Shown here piece by piece: positions 1-6,647 of a stretch of 6,647 nt of DNA. The stretch spans positions 1-6,647 of the forward strand of contig JAUZEI010000234.1 of NCBI GenBank assembly GCA_030839105.1, written 5' to 3'. This stretch comes from Actinomycetota bacterium (lineage in GTDB: Bacteria > Actinomycetota > Acidimicrobiia > IMCC26256 > PALSA-610). A model generated the notes under the pieces. It was not told the origin of the DNA. It saw only the letters and a program-made list of their open reading frames with translations, and did not search any database. The stretch's first letter is position 1; each line of letters begins with the position of its first letter. The position numbers were made by a program, and so were the translations under genes.

Positions 1-994
1 TCTTGATGCCGGGCTCGGCCGCGCACACGTAGGGAATCGCGTTCACGCAGTGCTCGGCCGGAGGGATCAAGCCGATCTCGGGGTTCTCGCCGACGACGGG
101 CGGGTGCAGGCCGTGGAAGGTGCACGACACGGGCGGCACCGCGTCGAACTCGACCTCGAAGCGCTGCTCACCGAGCGTCCACGGCGGGTCGAGGTTCTCC
201 GACCCCATGAGCCAGTTGACGCGCACGGTCATGACCGGTTCGCCGCCGACCGTGCCCTGCCACGTGAAACGCTGCGCGGCGACCGTGCCCTTCTCGATGA
301 TGCCGACGGGCGTGTCCATGTCCTTCGTCGCGACCGCCCACTCGTGCTTCGAGATCTTTTCCGGGTCGAGCGTCCAACCGAGCTCGGCGCAGACCATGTC
401 GATCGACTGCATGAAGCCGTGGCCGAGGATCTCGATCATCGGGCTCTTGGCCGCGGTCTCGGGGTCCTTCCCGAACAACATGACTTCGCGCACGACCATG
501 TCGGTCGGATAGTTGCGGATGTCCGAGAACTCCTCGGCGCGCACGTGCGTGATCTCGCGACAGAGTGCGGAGACCATGAGCGGAAATCGCTCCGTGATCC
601 CCCCCGGATTGATGCCGGTGCCGTGCAGCGTCGCGGTGCCCGCCAGGCATGCCGCCTGCAACGCCGCGACGCCGGGGGTGTCGCCCGGATAGATCCAACC
701 GACGGGAGTGACCACGTTCTTGCCCGATTCGAGCAACTGGATCACGTCGCGGGTGCTCGCCATCACCGGCGAGTAGACGACCGCGTCGGCCTCGAGCGCG
801 CAGATCTCGTCGAGACTGTTGGTCGCGAGCACACCGATCGGGCCGATGCCGCAGATCTCGCCGACGTCGCGGCCGACCTTGTCGTCGCTGTGCACCCAAC
901 ACCCGACGAGCTCGAGCTCGGGGTGGGCGAGGATGCCCTTGATCGACTCCTTGCCGAGGAGCCCGGTTGCCCACTGAACGACGCGATAGGTCAT
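1..994 (-). CDS. NAD(P)H-dependent amine dehydrogenase-like / dihydrodipicolinate reductase-like oxidoreductase (C-terminus cut by window edge)
   Basis: Reading the minus strand from the ATG at 994-992 gives 331 uninterrupted residues to the window edge, with no stop seen. The N-terminus (MTYRVVQWATGLLGKES, Rossmann glycines near residues 11-14) is the start typical of actinobacterial proteins annotated as dihydrodipicolinate reductase or NAD(P)H-dependent amine dehydrogenase. A second conserved patch, HGTGINPGG, lies at residues 124-132. The family is usually about 340-360 residues, so probably only 10-30 residues are missing. The fold is an N-terminal NAD(P)-binding domain followed by an alpha/beta catalytic domain, and the protein is soluble with no signal peptide. 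The 2,4-diaminopentanoate dehydrogenase group shares this architecture, but the substrate here cannot be told. True lysine-pathway DapB is unlikely: the protein is longer than DapB and resembles the mycobacterial paralogues instead. It starts 16 bases from the divergent methyltransferase gene. No Shine-Dalgarno sequence is evident before the ATG. Confidence 0.85.
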   Translation of the reverse strand, partial: MTYRVVQWATGLLGKESIKGILAHPELELVGCWVHSDDKVGRDVGEICGIGPIGVLATNSLDEICALEADAVVYSPVMASTRDVIQLLESGKNVVTPVGWIYPGDTPGVAALQAACLAGTATLHGTGINPGGITERFPLMVSALCREITHVRAEEFSDIRNYPTDMVVREVMLFGKDPETAAKSPMIEILGHGFMQSIDMVCAELGWTLDPEKISKHEWAVATKDMDTPVGIIEKGTVAAQRFTWQGTVGGEPVMTVRVNWLMGSENLDPPWTLGEQRFEVEFDAVPPVSCTFHGLHPPVVGENPEIGLIPPAEHCVNAIPYVCAAEPGIK

Positions 995-1000
995 GCAATG

Positions 1001-1006
1001 ATTCTG
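1001..1006 (-). promoter_or_regulatory. Candidate -10 element for a leaderless transcript of the amine dehydrogenase-like gene
   Basis: On the minus strand the hexamer CAGAAT occupies 1006-1001 and is followed by six bases and then the ATG whose A is at 994. If transcription started on that A, the hexamer would sit at -12 to -7. It matches TATAAT at four of six positions, including the two most important ones (A at -11, T at -7). There is no Shine-Dalgarno sequence before the ATG, which fits the leaderless starts common in actinobacteria. I see no convincing -35 box further upstream, where the sequence is already coding DNA of the divergent gene. This is an inference from spacing and could be chance. 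Confidence 0.22.
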
Positions 1007-1010
1007 TCCG

Positions 1011-2135
1011 ATGACTGATGCCTCGCACGACTGGCAGGAGTGGCACACCGCCTACGACCAGCCCCGGAGTCCCCTGTCCCGCCGGCTCGCCACCGTGCAG
1101 GGCTGCATCCGAGTAGCGCTCGACGCGGCTCCGCCCGGGCCCATCCGCGTCGTGAGCATGTGCGCGGGTGAGGGCCGAGACCTCCTCGGCGTGCTCGAGG
1201 ATCATCCCCGTCGCGCCGACGTGCAGGGCCGGCTCGTCGAGCTCGACCCGGAACTCGCCGCAACCGCGCGCGCCAATGCACCGGCCTCGATCGAGGTGCT
1301 GTGCGGCGACGCGGGCACGATGTCGTCGTATGCGGGCGCGGTTCCCGCCGATGTAGTGCTCGTCTGTGGCGTGTTCGGCAACATCACCGACGACGACATG
1401 CTGGGCACGATCGATCAGTTGCGCAGGTTGTGCGCGCCCGGTGCGCATGTGATCTGGACCCGGCATCGCCGGCCGCCTGACGCGACGCCGGGTGTGCGGG
1501 AGCGGTTTCGCGCGGCGGGATTCGAAGAGGTCGCCTTCCGCGCGCCCGACGGGACGATGTTCGGCGTCGGGATGAACCGGCTGCTTGCCTCCCCCCGCCC
1601 GTTCGCGGACTCCGGCCGCCTGTTCGAGTTCATCGGCTTTCGCAACCTCGGCGACGACGTGTGCCGCGCCTGCGGCTTCACCTATTCGGTCGGACGGGTG
1701 GAGATCGTTCCGTGGCTGCGCTCCGACGCCGACGCGTTCGTCGCCAAGCTCGCGGCGATCGACGAGACCCGTGTGCGGGTCCGGCCCGAACCGGAGACGT
1801 GGTCGCCGCTCGAGTACGCGTGCCACCTCCGCGACATGCTGGGCGTGCAGACGGAACGCATCGAGCTCGCGCAACGGGAAGTCGATCCCGTGTTCGTGCC
1901 GATGGGACGCGACGAGCGCGCGGTCAACAATCGCTACAACGAGCAGGATCCCGCAATCGTGGCGAGCGAACTGCTCGCCGCGACCGAAGCCCTCGCGTCA
2001 CTCCTCGAAGGTCTCGACGACGCGGGCTGGCGCCGGACGGGCCTGTACAACTATCCCGAGCCCGCGCTCCGCACGGTCGAATGGATCGCGATCCACACGA
2101 ACCACGAGCTCCTGCACCACCGCGGCGACATCTGA
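1011..2135 (+). CDS. Fused class I SAM-dependent methyltransferase and DinB-type metal-binding domain protein
   Basis: The 374-residue protein has two parts. Residues 1 to about 212 look like a class I methyltransferase. Motif I is VVSMCAGEGRD (47-57), the acidic end of strand 2 is LVELDP (75-80), and a post-II region VLCGDAG lies at 96-102. The W/H/Y-rich N-terminus and the LFEFIGF end (204-210) match actinobacterial family members. After a CRACGF motif (Cys218, Cys221), residues from about 225 to the end form a DinB-like four-helix domain. WSPLEYACHLRD carries His272, and HTNHELLHH carries His365 and His369, giving the three-histidine metal site of the DinB/YfiT superfamily. Standalone actinobacterial DinB proteins often begin with a similar CxxCG stretch, so this looks like two complete proteins joined. 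The start is fixed by an in-frame TGA at 999-1001, and the ATG at 1011 is the first start after it. No Shine-Dalgarno sequence is visible. The methyl acceptor is unknown. DinB relatives include thiol (bacillithiol/mycothiol) transferases, but activity here is not shown. Confidence 0.85.
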   Translation: MTDASHDWQEWHTAYDQPRSPLSRRLATVQGCIRVALDAAPPGPIRVVSMCAGEGRDLLGVLEDHPRRADVQGRLVELDPELAATARANAPASIEVLCGDAGTMSSYAGAVPADVVLVCGVFGNITDDDMLGTIDQLRRLCAPGAHVIWTRHRRPPDATPGVRERFRAAGFEEVAFRAPDGTMFGVGMNRLLASPRPFADSGRLFEFIGFRNLGDDVCRACGFTYSVGRVEIVPWLRSDADAFVAKLAAIDETRVRVRPEPETWSPLEYACHLRDMLGVQTERIELAQREVDPVFVPMGRDERAVNNRYNEQDPAIVASELLAATEALASLLEGLDDAGWRRTGLYNYPEPALRTVEWIAIHTNHELLHHRGDI

Positions 2136-2137
2136 GC

Positions 2138-2149
2138 CGCTCGCGAGCG
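2138..2149. repeat. 12-bp perfect palindrome between convergent stop codons; weak terminator candidate
   Basis: The sequence CGCTCGCGAGCG equals its own reverse complement. It lies in the 19-base gap between the TGA of the methyltransferase-DinB gene (2133-2135) and the TAG of the P450 gene (2155-2157, read on the minus strand). As RNA it could fold to only a four-base-pair stem with a CGCG loop on either strand, and no T-run follows. It could therefore be a poor bidirectional terminator, a protein-binding site, or simply a chance palindrome in GC-rich DNA. Confidence 0.25.
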
Positions 2150-2154
2150 AGGAT

Positions 2155-3351
2155 CTAGAAGGAGATCGGCACCTTGGCGTAGCCCCGCACGGTGCTGGTG
2201 TGCACCATCTCGCACCGGTCGATGTCGACCGACCACGTCGGGAACCGTTTGAAGGTCTCCTCCAGCGCGATGCGGCCTTCCAACCGGGCGAGCGCAGCAC
2301 CCAGACAGAAGTGGATGCCGTACCCGAACGCCACGTGGCGCGAGAGGTCGCGCTCGACCCGGATGCTGTCGGGGTCGTCCCACATGCGCTCGTCACGATC
2401 GGCCGCGCCGGTGAGCAGCGCGCTCTTGGAACCGGCGGGGATCACGGTGCCGTGAAACTCGACGTCGCGCGTGACCCAACGACCCTGGATCGCCGACGGC
2501 GCTTCCCAGCGGAGGATCTCCTCGACCGCGTTCGGGATCAGCGCGGGGTTGGCCGCCAACTTGGCGCGCTCGGCCGGGAACTGGTCGAGACCTACTGCCG
2601 ACCAACCGAGGAACCGGGCGACGGTCTCGTTGCCCGCACCCGAGATCAGACCCATGAAGCCGTGGATCTCGTCGTCGGTGAGCAAGCGCGTCGAGCCGTC
2701 TTCCTCGTCGAGCTCCGCGGTCATCAACTCGCTCATGATGTCGTCGCGCGGTTGCCGCCGGCGTTCGTCGATGTGGGCCTGCCAGTAGCTGTGCAAGTTG
2801 GCGAAGAGGTCGGTCGCGTGCGCGCCCATGATCTCGCCCGGATCGATGTGCAGCGTGGCGTCGGTCCACTCGCGCAGCTGCTCTTCGTCTTCCTCGGGGG
2901 CGCCGAGCAGCGCGCTGATCACCATGACCGGGAGGCGGGCGCCGAAATCGGCGACGTAGTCGAACGAGCCGGCGTCGGTGAACTCGTCGAGGAAGCGCGC
3001 GGCGAGCGCCCGGATCCGTGGCTCGAGCGCCGACATGTGCCGGGGCGTGAACGCGCGGCTGACGAGCTTGCGGTACCGCGTGTGGCTCGGCGGGTCCATG
3101 AAGATCATCATCGACTGCATGAACGGATCCGGGTCGGGCCGCATCATCTCGAGCACAGTCGTGTGCGCGGAGCTGAAGGTCGCGGCATCGAGGTGCGCGG
3201 CGAGCACGTCGTCGAAGCGGCTGAGCGCGAAGAAATCGTGCTCCGGGTTGTAGTAGACGGGCGCCTCGTCGCGGAGCCGCTTCCAGATCGGATGCGGGTT
3301 CGCGTCGATCGCGTAGTCGTACGGATCGTAGAGAAGCGGGGTGGCGACCAT
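2155..3351 (-). CDS. Cytochrome P450 (soluble bacterial class, CYP family not assigned)
   Basis: The 398-residue product has every hallmark of a bacterial haem-thiolate monooxygenase and the usual length of about 400. In the C helix, DPPSHTRYR (86-94) supplies the HxxxR residues that hold the haem propionates (His90, Arg94). The I helix has GAGNETV (238-244), where Glu242-Thr243 are the oxygen-activating acid-alcohol pair. The K-helix ExxR is Glu278 to Arg281. The Cys-ligand loop is FGYGIHFCLGAAL (342-354), with Cys349 binding the haem iron. There is no signal peptide or membrane anchor, so it is cytoplasmic and needs a separate ferredoxin and reductase; neither is in the window. It starts 15 bases after the stop of the second ABC exporter gene, on the same strand, and probably belongs to that operon. 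The ATG at 3351 has no good Shine-Dalgarno sequence, which would fit translation coupled to the gene before it. The substrate is unknown: the sequence resembles the broad actinobacterial set acting on lipids, steroids, terpenes or xenobiotics. Confidence 0.95.
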   Translation of the reverse strand: MVATPLLYDPYDYAIDANPHPIWKRLRDEAPVYYNPEHDFFALSRFDDVLAAHLDAATFSSAHTTVLEMMRPDPDPFMQSMMIFMDPPSHTRYRKLVSRAFTPRHMSALEPRIRALAARFLDEFTDAGSFDYVADFGARLPVMVISALLGAPEEDEEQLREWTDATLHIDPGEIMGAHATDLFANLHSYWQAHIDERRRQPRDDIMSELMTAELDEEDGSTRLLTDDEIHGFMGLISGAGNETVARFLGWSAVGLDQFPAERAKLAANPALIPNAVEEILRWEAPSAIQGRWVTRDVEFHGTVIPAGSKSALLTGAADRDERMWDDPDSIRVERDLSRHVAFGYGIHFCLGAALARLEGRIALEETFKRFPTWSVDIDRCEMVHTSTVRGYAKVPISF

Positions 3352-3366
3352 GCAGAAACGGTACCG

Positions 3367-5172
3367 CTACGCGACTTCGGGTGTCGCCTGGTGCGTGGCC
3401 CAGGCCCGGTAGAGCTCGGCGTAGTGACCATCCTTGGCCACGAGCTCGTCGTGCGAACCGAGCTCGGCGAGGCGCCCGTCGAAGACCACGCCGATGCGGT
3501 CGGCGCGTGCGGCGGTCGAGAGCCGGTGCGCGACCACGACCGTCGTCCGGCCTTCCATGAGGCGCTCGAGCGCGCGTTCCACCGCGTGCTCGGTGCCCGG
3601 ATCGAGGTTCGACGTCGCTTCGTCGAGGATGAGCACCGACGGATCGGCGAGCGCGGCGCGCGCCAGCGACACGAGCTGGCGTTCGCCGGCCGACAGTCGC
3701 GATCCCCGCTCGCGCACCTCGGTCTCGAGCCCTTCGGGGAAGGCGGCAAAGCGATCGAGCAGCCCGAGGACGCGCAATGCTTCCTCGACGTCGGCGTCGG
3801 TGGCCTCGGGTCGCCCGACGCGCACGTTGTCGCGCAGCGTGCCCGCGAAGAGGAATCCCTCCTGCGGGACGACGATGATGCGCCGGCGCAGCGAGATGAA
3901 CTCGACGTCCTTGAGGTCGGCCCCGCCCACCCGCACCGCACCCGCGACCGGGTCGTAGAAGCGGGCGATGAGCTTCGCGAGTGTCGACTTACCGGCGCCG
4001 GTCGGACCGACGAGCGCGATCCGTTCCCCGTCGGCGATGCGGAGTGACACGTCGTGGAGTACGGGCTCGTTCTGCCCGTACGCGAACGTGACGTGGTCGA
4101 CCTCGACGGTGCCCGACGACGGCAGGTCGATCGCGGCCTGCCGCTGACGAACCGTCGGGCGGGTGTCGAGCACCCCGAAGATCTTGGCCAGCGCCGCAGC
4201 CGACGACTGCACCGTGTTGTAGAGCTGGGAGAGCTGGTTGATGGGCTCGAACAGGCTGTTCAACCACAGCACGAAGGCGGCGACCGTGCCGACCGTCACC
4301 ACGCCGCGCGTCGTGAGCCAACCGCCGTAGCCGATGATCACCGCGGTGCCGGCCACACCCGCGTACTCGATGATCGGGAAGTACTTGGACGAGATGCGAA
4401 CCGTCGTCATGTTCGCGTGGTACTGGTCTTCGTTCGTACGGTGAAACTTGCGCGTGAACGCGTCCTCCCGACCGAAGGCCTGTACGACCCGCACACCCTC
4501 GAGGCTCTCCTGCAGCGTGCTGAGGTTCGTCGAGATCGTGTCGCGCACTTCGAGGTACGCCTTGTTCGACACCCGCCGGAACCAGCGGCTCCCGAAGTAG
4601 ACCGGCGGCACGATCACGAGGATGCCGAGTGCGAGCTGCCACGAGACGATGAGCACGACGGTGATCGCGCCGAGAAACACGAACGTGTTCATCACGAACA
4701 ACACGAGACCCTGCGAGACGAGCTCCTCCATCGCGTCGATGTCGGAAGTCATGCGGGCGACGATCTTGCCGGTCTTCTCGGTTTCGAAGTAGTCGAGCGA
4801 CAGGCTCATCATGTGCCCGAACAACCGGTTGCGCAGATCGCGCAGGAATCCCTCGCCGATCCGGGCGACGAGCACGATCGCGATGCGCCCCAGGATGAAT
4901 CCGAGGAATGCCACCGCGAGATACAGCACCACCGACAGGTCGAGCGCGCCCCCGTCGCCGGGGTGATGCGCGCTGGGCAACCCGGCGTCGATGCCGTGCT
5001 TCACGAGCAAGGGACCGGCGAGCAAAGTGCCGGCCTGCAGCATCAACACGATGACCGACACGATGATGAGGCCGCGCCACGGCCGCAGCATGCGCAGCAG
5101 GCGGCGGACAACGCGGGTCGCCTCGTCGCGCGACAGCGTCTCCTCGGGGACGTTGTCGCCCCACCAGCCCAT
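3367..5172 (-). CDS. Heterodimeric ABC exporter, second subunit (permease-ATPase fusion with catalytic Glu and deviant signature)
   Basis: This 601-residue protein is a complete type IV ABC exporter half-transporter. Six membrane helices lie at roughly residues 35-57, 79-103, 155-177, 178-197, 266-285 and 290-308. The nucleotide-binding domain fills about 355-590. Its motifs are Walker A GPTGAGKST (389-397), Q-loop Gln437 in VVPQEGF, signature LSAGE (493-497), Walker B VLILDE (513-518) with catalytic Glu518, D-loop SNLD, and H-loop His549. The signature departs from LSGGQ at two positions, which is expected of the subunit that contributes the signature to the degenerate ATP site in TM287/288-like or BmrCD-like pairs. 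The start ATG (5172-5170) overlaps the stop of the preceding exporter gene by one base. A GGGGTGGG stretch (5186-5179 on the minus strand) could serve as a weak ribosome-binding site. The MGWWG start resembles that of actinobacterial relatives. The substrate is unknown; lipids, drugs or other hydrophobic compounds are usual for the family. Confidence 0.95.
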   Translation of the reverse strand: MGWWGDNVPEETLSRDEATRVVRRLLRMLRPWRGLIIVSVIVLMLQAGTLLAGPLLVKHGIDAGLPSAHHPGDGGALDLSVVLYLAVAFLGFILGRIAIVLVARIGEGFLRDLRNRLFGHMMSLSLDYFETEKTGKIVARMTSDIDAMEELVSQGLVLFVMNTFVFLGAITVVLIVSWQLALGILVIVPPVYFGSRWFRRVSNKAYLEVRDTISTNLSTLQESLEGVRVVQAFGREDAFTRKFHRTNEDQYHANMTTVRISSKYFPIIEYAGVAGTAVIIGYGGWLTTRGVVTVGTVAAFVLWLNSLFEPINQLSQLYNTVQSSAAALAKIFGVLDTRPTVRQRQAAIDLPSSGTVEVDHVTFAYGQNEPVLHDVSLRIADGERIALVGPTGAGKSTLAKLIARFYDPVAGAVRVGGADLKDVEFISLRRRIIVVPQEGFLFAGTLRDNVRVGRPEATDADVEEALRVLGLLDRFAAFPEGLETEVRERGSRLSAGERQLVSLARAALADPSVLILDEATSNLDPGTEHAVERALERLMEGRTTVVVAHRLSTAARADRIGVVFDGRLAELGSHDELVAKDGHYAELYRAWATHQATPEVA

Positions 5173-5174
5173 TA
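5170..5174 (-). promoter_or_regulatory. TAATG stop-start overlap joining the two exporter genes
   Basis: On the minus strand the TAA stop of the upstream exporter gene (5174-5172) shares its last A with the ATG of the downstream gene (5172-5170). Such overlaps usually mean that terminating ribosomes re-initiate on the next gene. That would keep the two subunits at equal amounts, which suits an obligate heterodimer. Confidence 0.8.
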
Positions 5175-6647
5175 GTCGCCCACCCCGAGATCGAGCACGG
5201 ATTCGTCGTCGACGACACCGGCCTGGGGATCGAGCGCGGCCCGGGCGAGCACTTCGCGATAACGCGGCGACGTGGCGAGCAGACGTTCGTGGGTTCCGTC
5301 GGCGACGACCTTGCCGCCGTCGAGCAGCACGACGCGATCGGCGAGGGCGATCGTCGCCGGACGGTGGGCGATGATGATCGTGGTCCGCCCCCGCATGACC
5401 TCCGCGAGCGCGGCGCGGATCTCGTGCTCCTTCGACGGATCGACCGACGACGTGGCGTCGTCGAGGATCAGTACCCGCGGATCGGCGAGAACCGCCCGCG
5501 CGATCGCGATCCGTTGGCGCTGACCGCCGGACAGCGAGTAGCCGTGCTCACCGATGATCGAGTCGTAACCCTCGGGCAGCTCGCGGATGAACTCGTCGGC
5601 GCCCGCGAGCCGTGCCGCCCGGATGACGGCTTCGTTCGGCGCCTCGGGATCGGCGAACGCGATGTTGTTGCGCACGCTGTCGGAGAACAGGAACGTGTCC
5701 TCGAACACGAGGCCCACCGAACGGCGCACTTCGGCGAGCCGGACGTCGCGCACGTCGGCGCCGTCGATGCGTACATGTCCGGCGTGTACGTCGTAGAAGC
5801 GCGGGATGAGACGCGCGATCGTCGTCTTGCCCGATGCGGTCGCGCCGACCAGCGCCACCGCCTCGCCGCCCTCGATGACGAGGTCGAGATCGTCGAGCAC
5901 CGCCGGTCCGCGCCCGTAGCCGAATGTCACGCGCTCGAATCGCACCGAGCCCGGACCGTCGGGCAGGGCCTTCGCGTTCGGCGCGTCCTCGATCGCGGGG
6001 TCGGTCGCGAGAATCGAGTCGATGCGCCCCGCGGCCGCCGCCGAGCGCGGCAGCTGGCCGACGAGCATCCCGATCATGCGTAGCGGCCAGATGAGCATGA
6101 CCACGAACAGGTTCGCCGACACGATGTCGCCGACCGTCAGGTGGTGCTGCAGCACCTGATGACCGCCGTACCAGAGGATCCCGACCAGGCCCAGCGCCGG
6201 GAGGAGGTCGATCAGAGGCATGAAGTTCGCGCGCAGGCGGGCCTGATCCATCGACCGGTCGAACACGCTGTCGGCCTCGGACGACAAGCGGGCGCGCTGC
6301 ATGCGCTCGACGCCGAAGCCCTTGACCACGCGCACCCCGGTGACGCTCTCCTCGACGACGCCCGACACGTCGGAAAGCTCCTTTTGGAGCTGCATCCCGA
6401 CTGGATACATGCGGTGGTTGAACCGGGTGGCCGAGATGTTGAGCAGCGGGAGGAGCCCGAGCGCGAACAGGGCGAGACCCGGACTGCGCAGCAGGAGGAT
6501 GACGACGACCGCCGCCATCTGGATGGTGCTCGCGATCGTCAACGGCACGAGGAGCACGACGTTGTTGATCTGTTGGATGTCGGTGTTCGCGTACGCCATC
6601 AACTGGCCGGTCTGCGCCTGGTCGTGGAACGCGAAATGCAACCGCTG
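5172..6647 (-). CDS. Heterodimeric ABC exporter, first subunit (N-terminus cut by window edge; Walker B Asp, intact LSGGQ)
   Basis: The frame is open from the right window edge to the TAA at 5174-5172, giving 491 visible codons. The TTG at 6641-6639 is not a credible start: in-frame codons continue to the edge, and the HDQAQTGQLM stretch near it is the segment between TM2 and TM3 of exporter half-transporters. About 100-130 residues, including TM1-TM2, are therefore outside the window. Counting the Leu at 6641 as residue 1, membrane helices lie near 29-51, 55-70, 143-163 and 170-190. In the ATPase domain Walker A is GATASGKTT (266-274), the Q-loop position is Glu314 (VFEDTF), the signature is LSGGQ (370-374), Walker B is VLILDD (390-395), and the H-loop is His426 (AHRPAT). 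Asp395 replaces the usual catalytic Glu and Glu314 replaces the usual Q-loop Gln, so this subunit's own nucleotide site should be the degenerate one. It is partner to the next gene and overlaps it by one base. Confidence 0.94.
   Translation of the reverse strand, partial: QRLHFAFHDQAQTGQLMAYANTDIQQINNVVLLVPLTIASTIQMAAVVVILLLRSPGLALFALGLLPLLNISATRFNHRMYPVGMQLQKELSDVSGVVEESVTGVRVVKGFGVERMQRARLSSEADSVFDRSMDQARLRANFMPLIDLLPALGLVGILWYGGHQVLQHHLTVGDIVSANLFVVMLIWPLRMIGMLVGQLPRSAAAAGRIDSILATDPAIEDAPNAKALPDGPGSVRFERVTFGYGRGPAVLDDLDLVIEGGEAVALVGATASGKTTIARLIPRFYDVHAGHVRIDGADVRDVRLAEVRRSVGLVFEDTFLFSDSVRNNIAFADPEAPNEAVIRAARLAGADEFIRELPEGYDSIIGEHGYSLSGGQRQRIAIARAVLADPRVLILDDATSSVDPSKEHEIRAALAEVMRGRTTIIIAHRPATIALADRVVLLDGGKVVADGTHERLLATSPRYREVLARAALDPQAGVVDDESVLDLGVGD

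Noticed and set aside
168..1874. A 568-codon minus-strand open frame covering the oxidoreductase and the methyltransferase region
   Set aside because: It is in a different frame from the real oxidoreductase, is Arg/His/Gly-rich without motifs, and runs antisense through the well-supported methyltransferase-DinB gene.
2103..2117. HELLH (His365 to His369) near the C-terminus of the fusion protein, resembling the HExxH zinc-protease motif
   Set aside because: It lies in the last helix of a DinB-like domain, where paired histidines bind metal together with an earlier His (His272). No protease domain surrounds it.
1585..4047. An 820-codon open frame on the plus strand spanning the methyltransferase end, the P450 and part of the ABC gene
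   Set aside because: Its product is low-complexity and rich in Arg, Ser, Ala and Asp, with no recognisable domain. It lies antisense to genes with full catalytic motifs and is an artefact of GC-rich third codon positions.
4054..5175. A 373-codon plus-strand frame antisense to the second ABC subunit
   Set aside because: The translation is charged and repetitive with no domain, while the opposite strand carries a complete ABC exporter.
5457..5459. Walker B Asp instead of Glu as a sign that the upstream ABC gene is decaying
   Set aside because: The frame, Walker A, LSGGQ and H-loop are intact, and the change is matched by the partner's LSAGE. This is the normal pattern of a heterodimeric exporter, not a pseudogene.
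6639..6641. TTG as the start codon of the right-hand ABC gene
   Set aside because: The frame stays open to the window edge, and the sequence at this point is already the loop between TM2 and TM3, so the true start lies outside.

Overview
The window is high-GC DNA (roughly two thirds G+C by eye). It is almost completely filled by five protein-coding genes, with gaps of only 15 to 19 bases. The gene families point to the Actinomycetota: an NAD(P)H-dependent amine dehydrogenase-like protein of the kind abundant in mycobacteria, a CYP of the actinobacterial soluble type, a paired ABC exporter, and an actinobacterial-type SAM methyltransferase and DinB domain. I cannot place it to genus; an uncultured or acidimicrobial actinobacterium would fit. 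There are no RNA genes, CRISPR arrays, insertion sequences or long repeats that I can see.

Layout, left to right. A minus-strand oxidoreductase (dihydrodipicolinate reductase-like fold) runs off the left edge, with only its extreme C-terminus missing. It diverges, across 16 bases, from a plus-strand gene encoding a methyltransferase fused through a CxxCG linker to a DinB-type metal-binding domain. That gene converges, across 19 bases, on a minus-strand cytochrome P450. The P450 is the last of three minus-strand genes. Upstream of it are two ABC exporter half-transporter genes, and the first of these runs off the right edge without its N-terminus.

The two ABC genes overlap by one base (TAATG) and form a textbook heterodimer. 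The upstream subunit has an intact LSGGQ signature but Asp in place of the catalytic Walker B Glu. The downstream subunit has the Glu but a deviant LSAGE signature. Together they should make one hydrolytic and one degenerate ATP site. The P450 starts 15 bases after the second ABC stop codon, so the three genes are probably co-transcribed. A link between oxidation and export of a hydrophobic compound is possible but unproven.

Most of the window is ordinary for this kind of genome, and I see no clear evidence for a wholly undescribed system. The points most worth checking are the methyltransferase-CxxCG-DinB fusion, the exporter-P450 linkage, and the very tight divergent start region.
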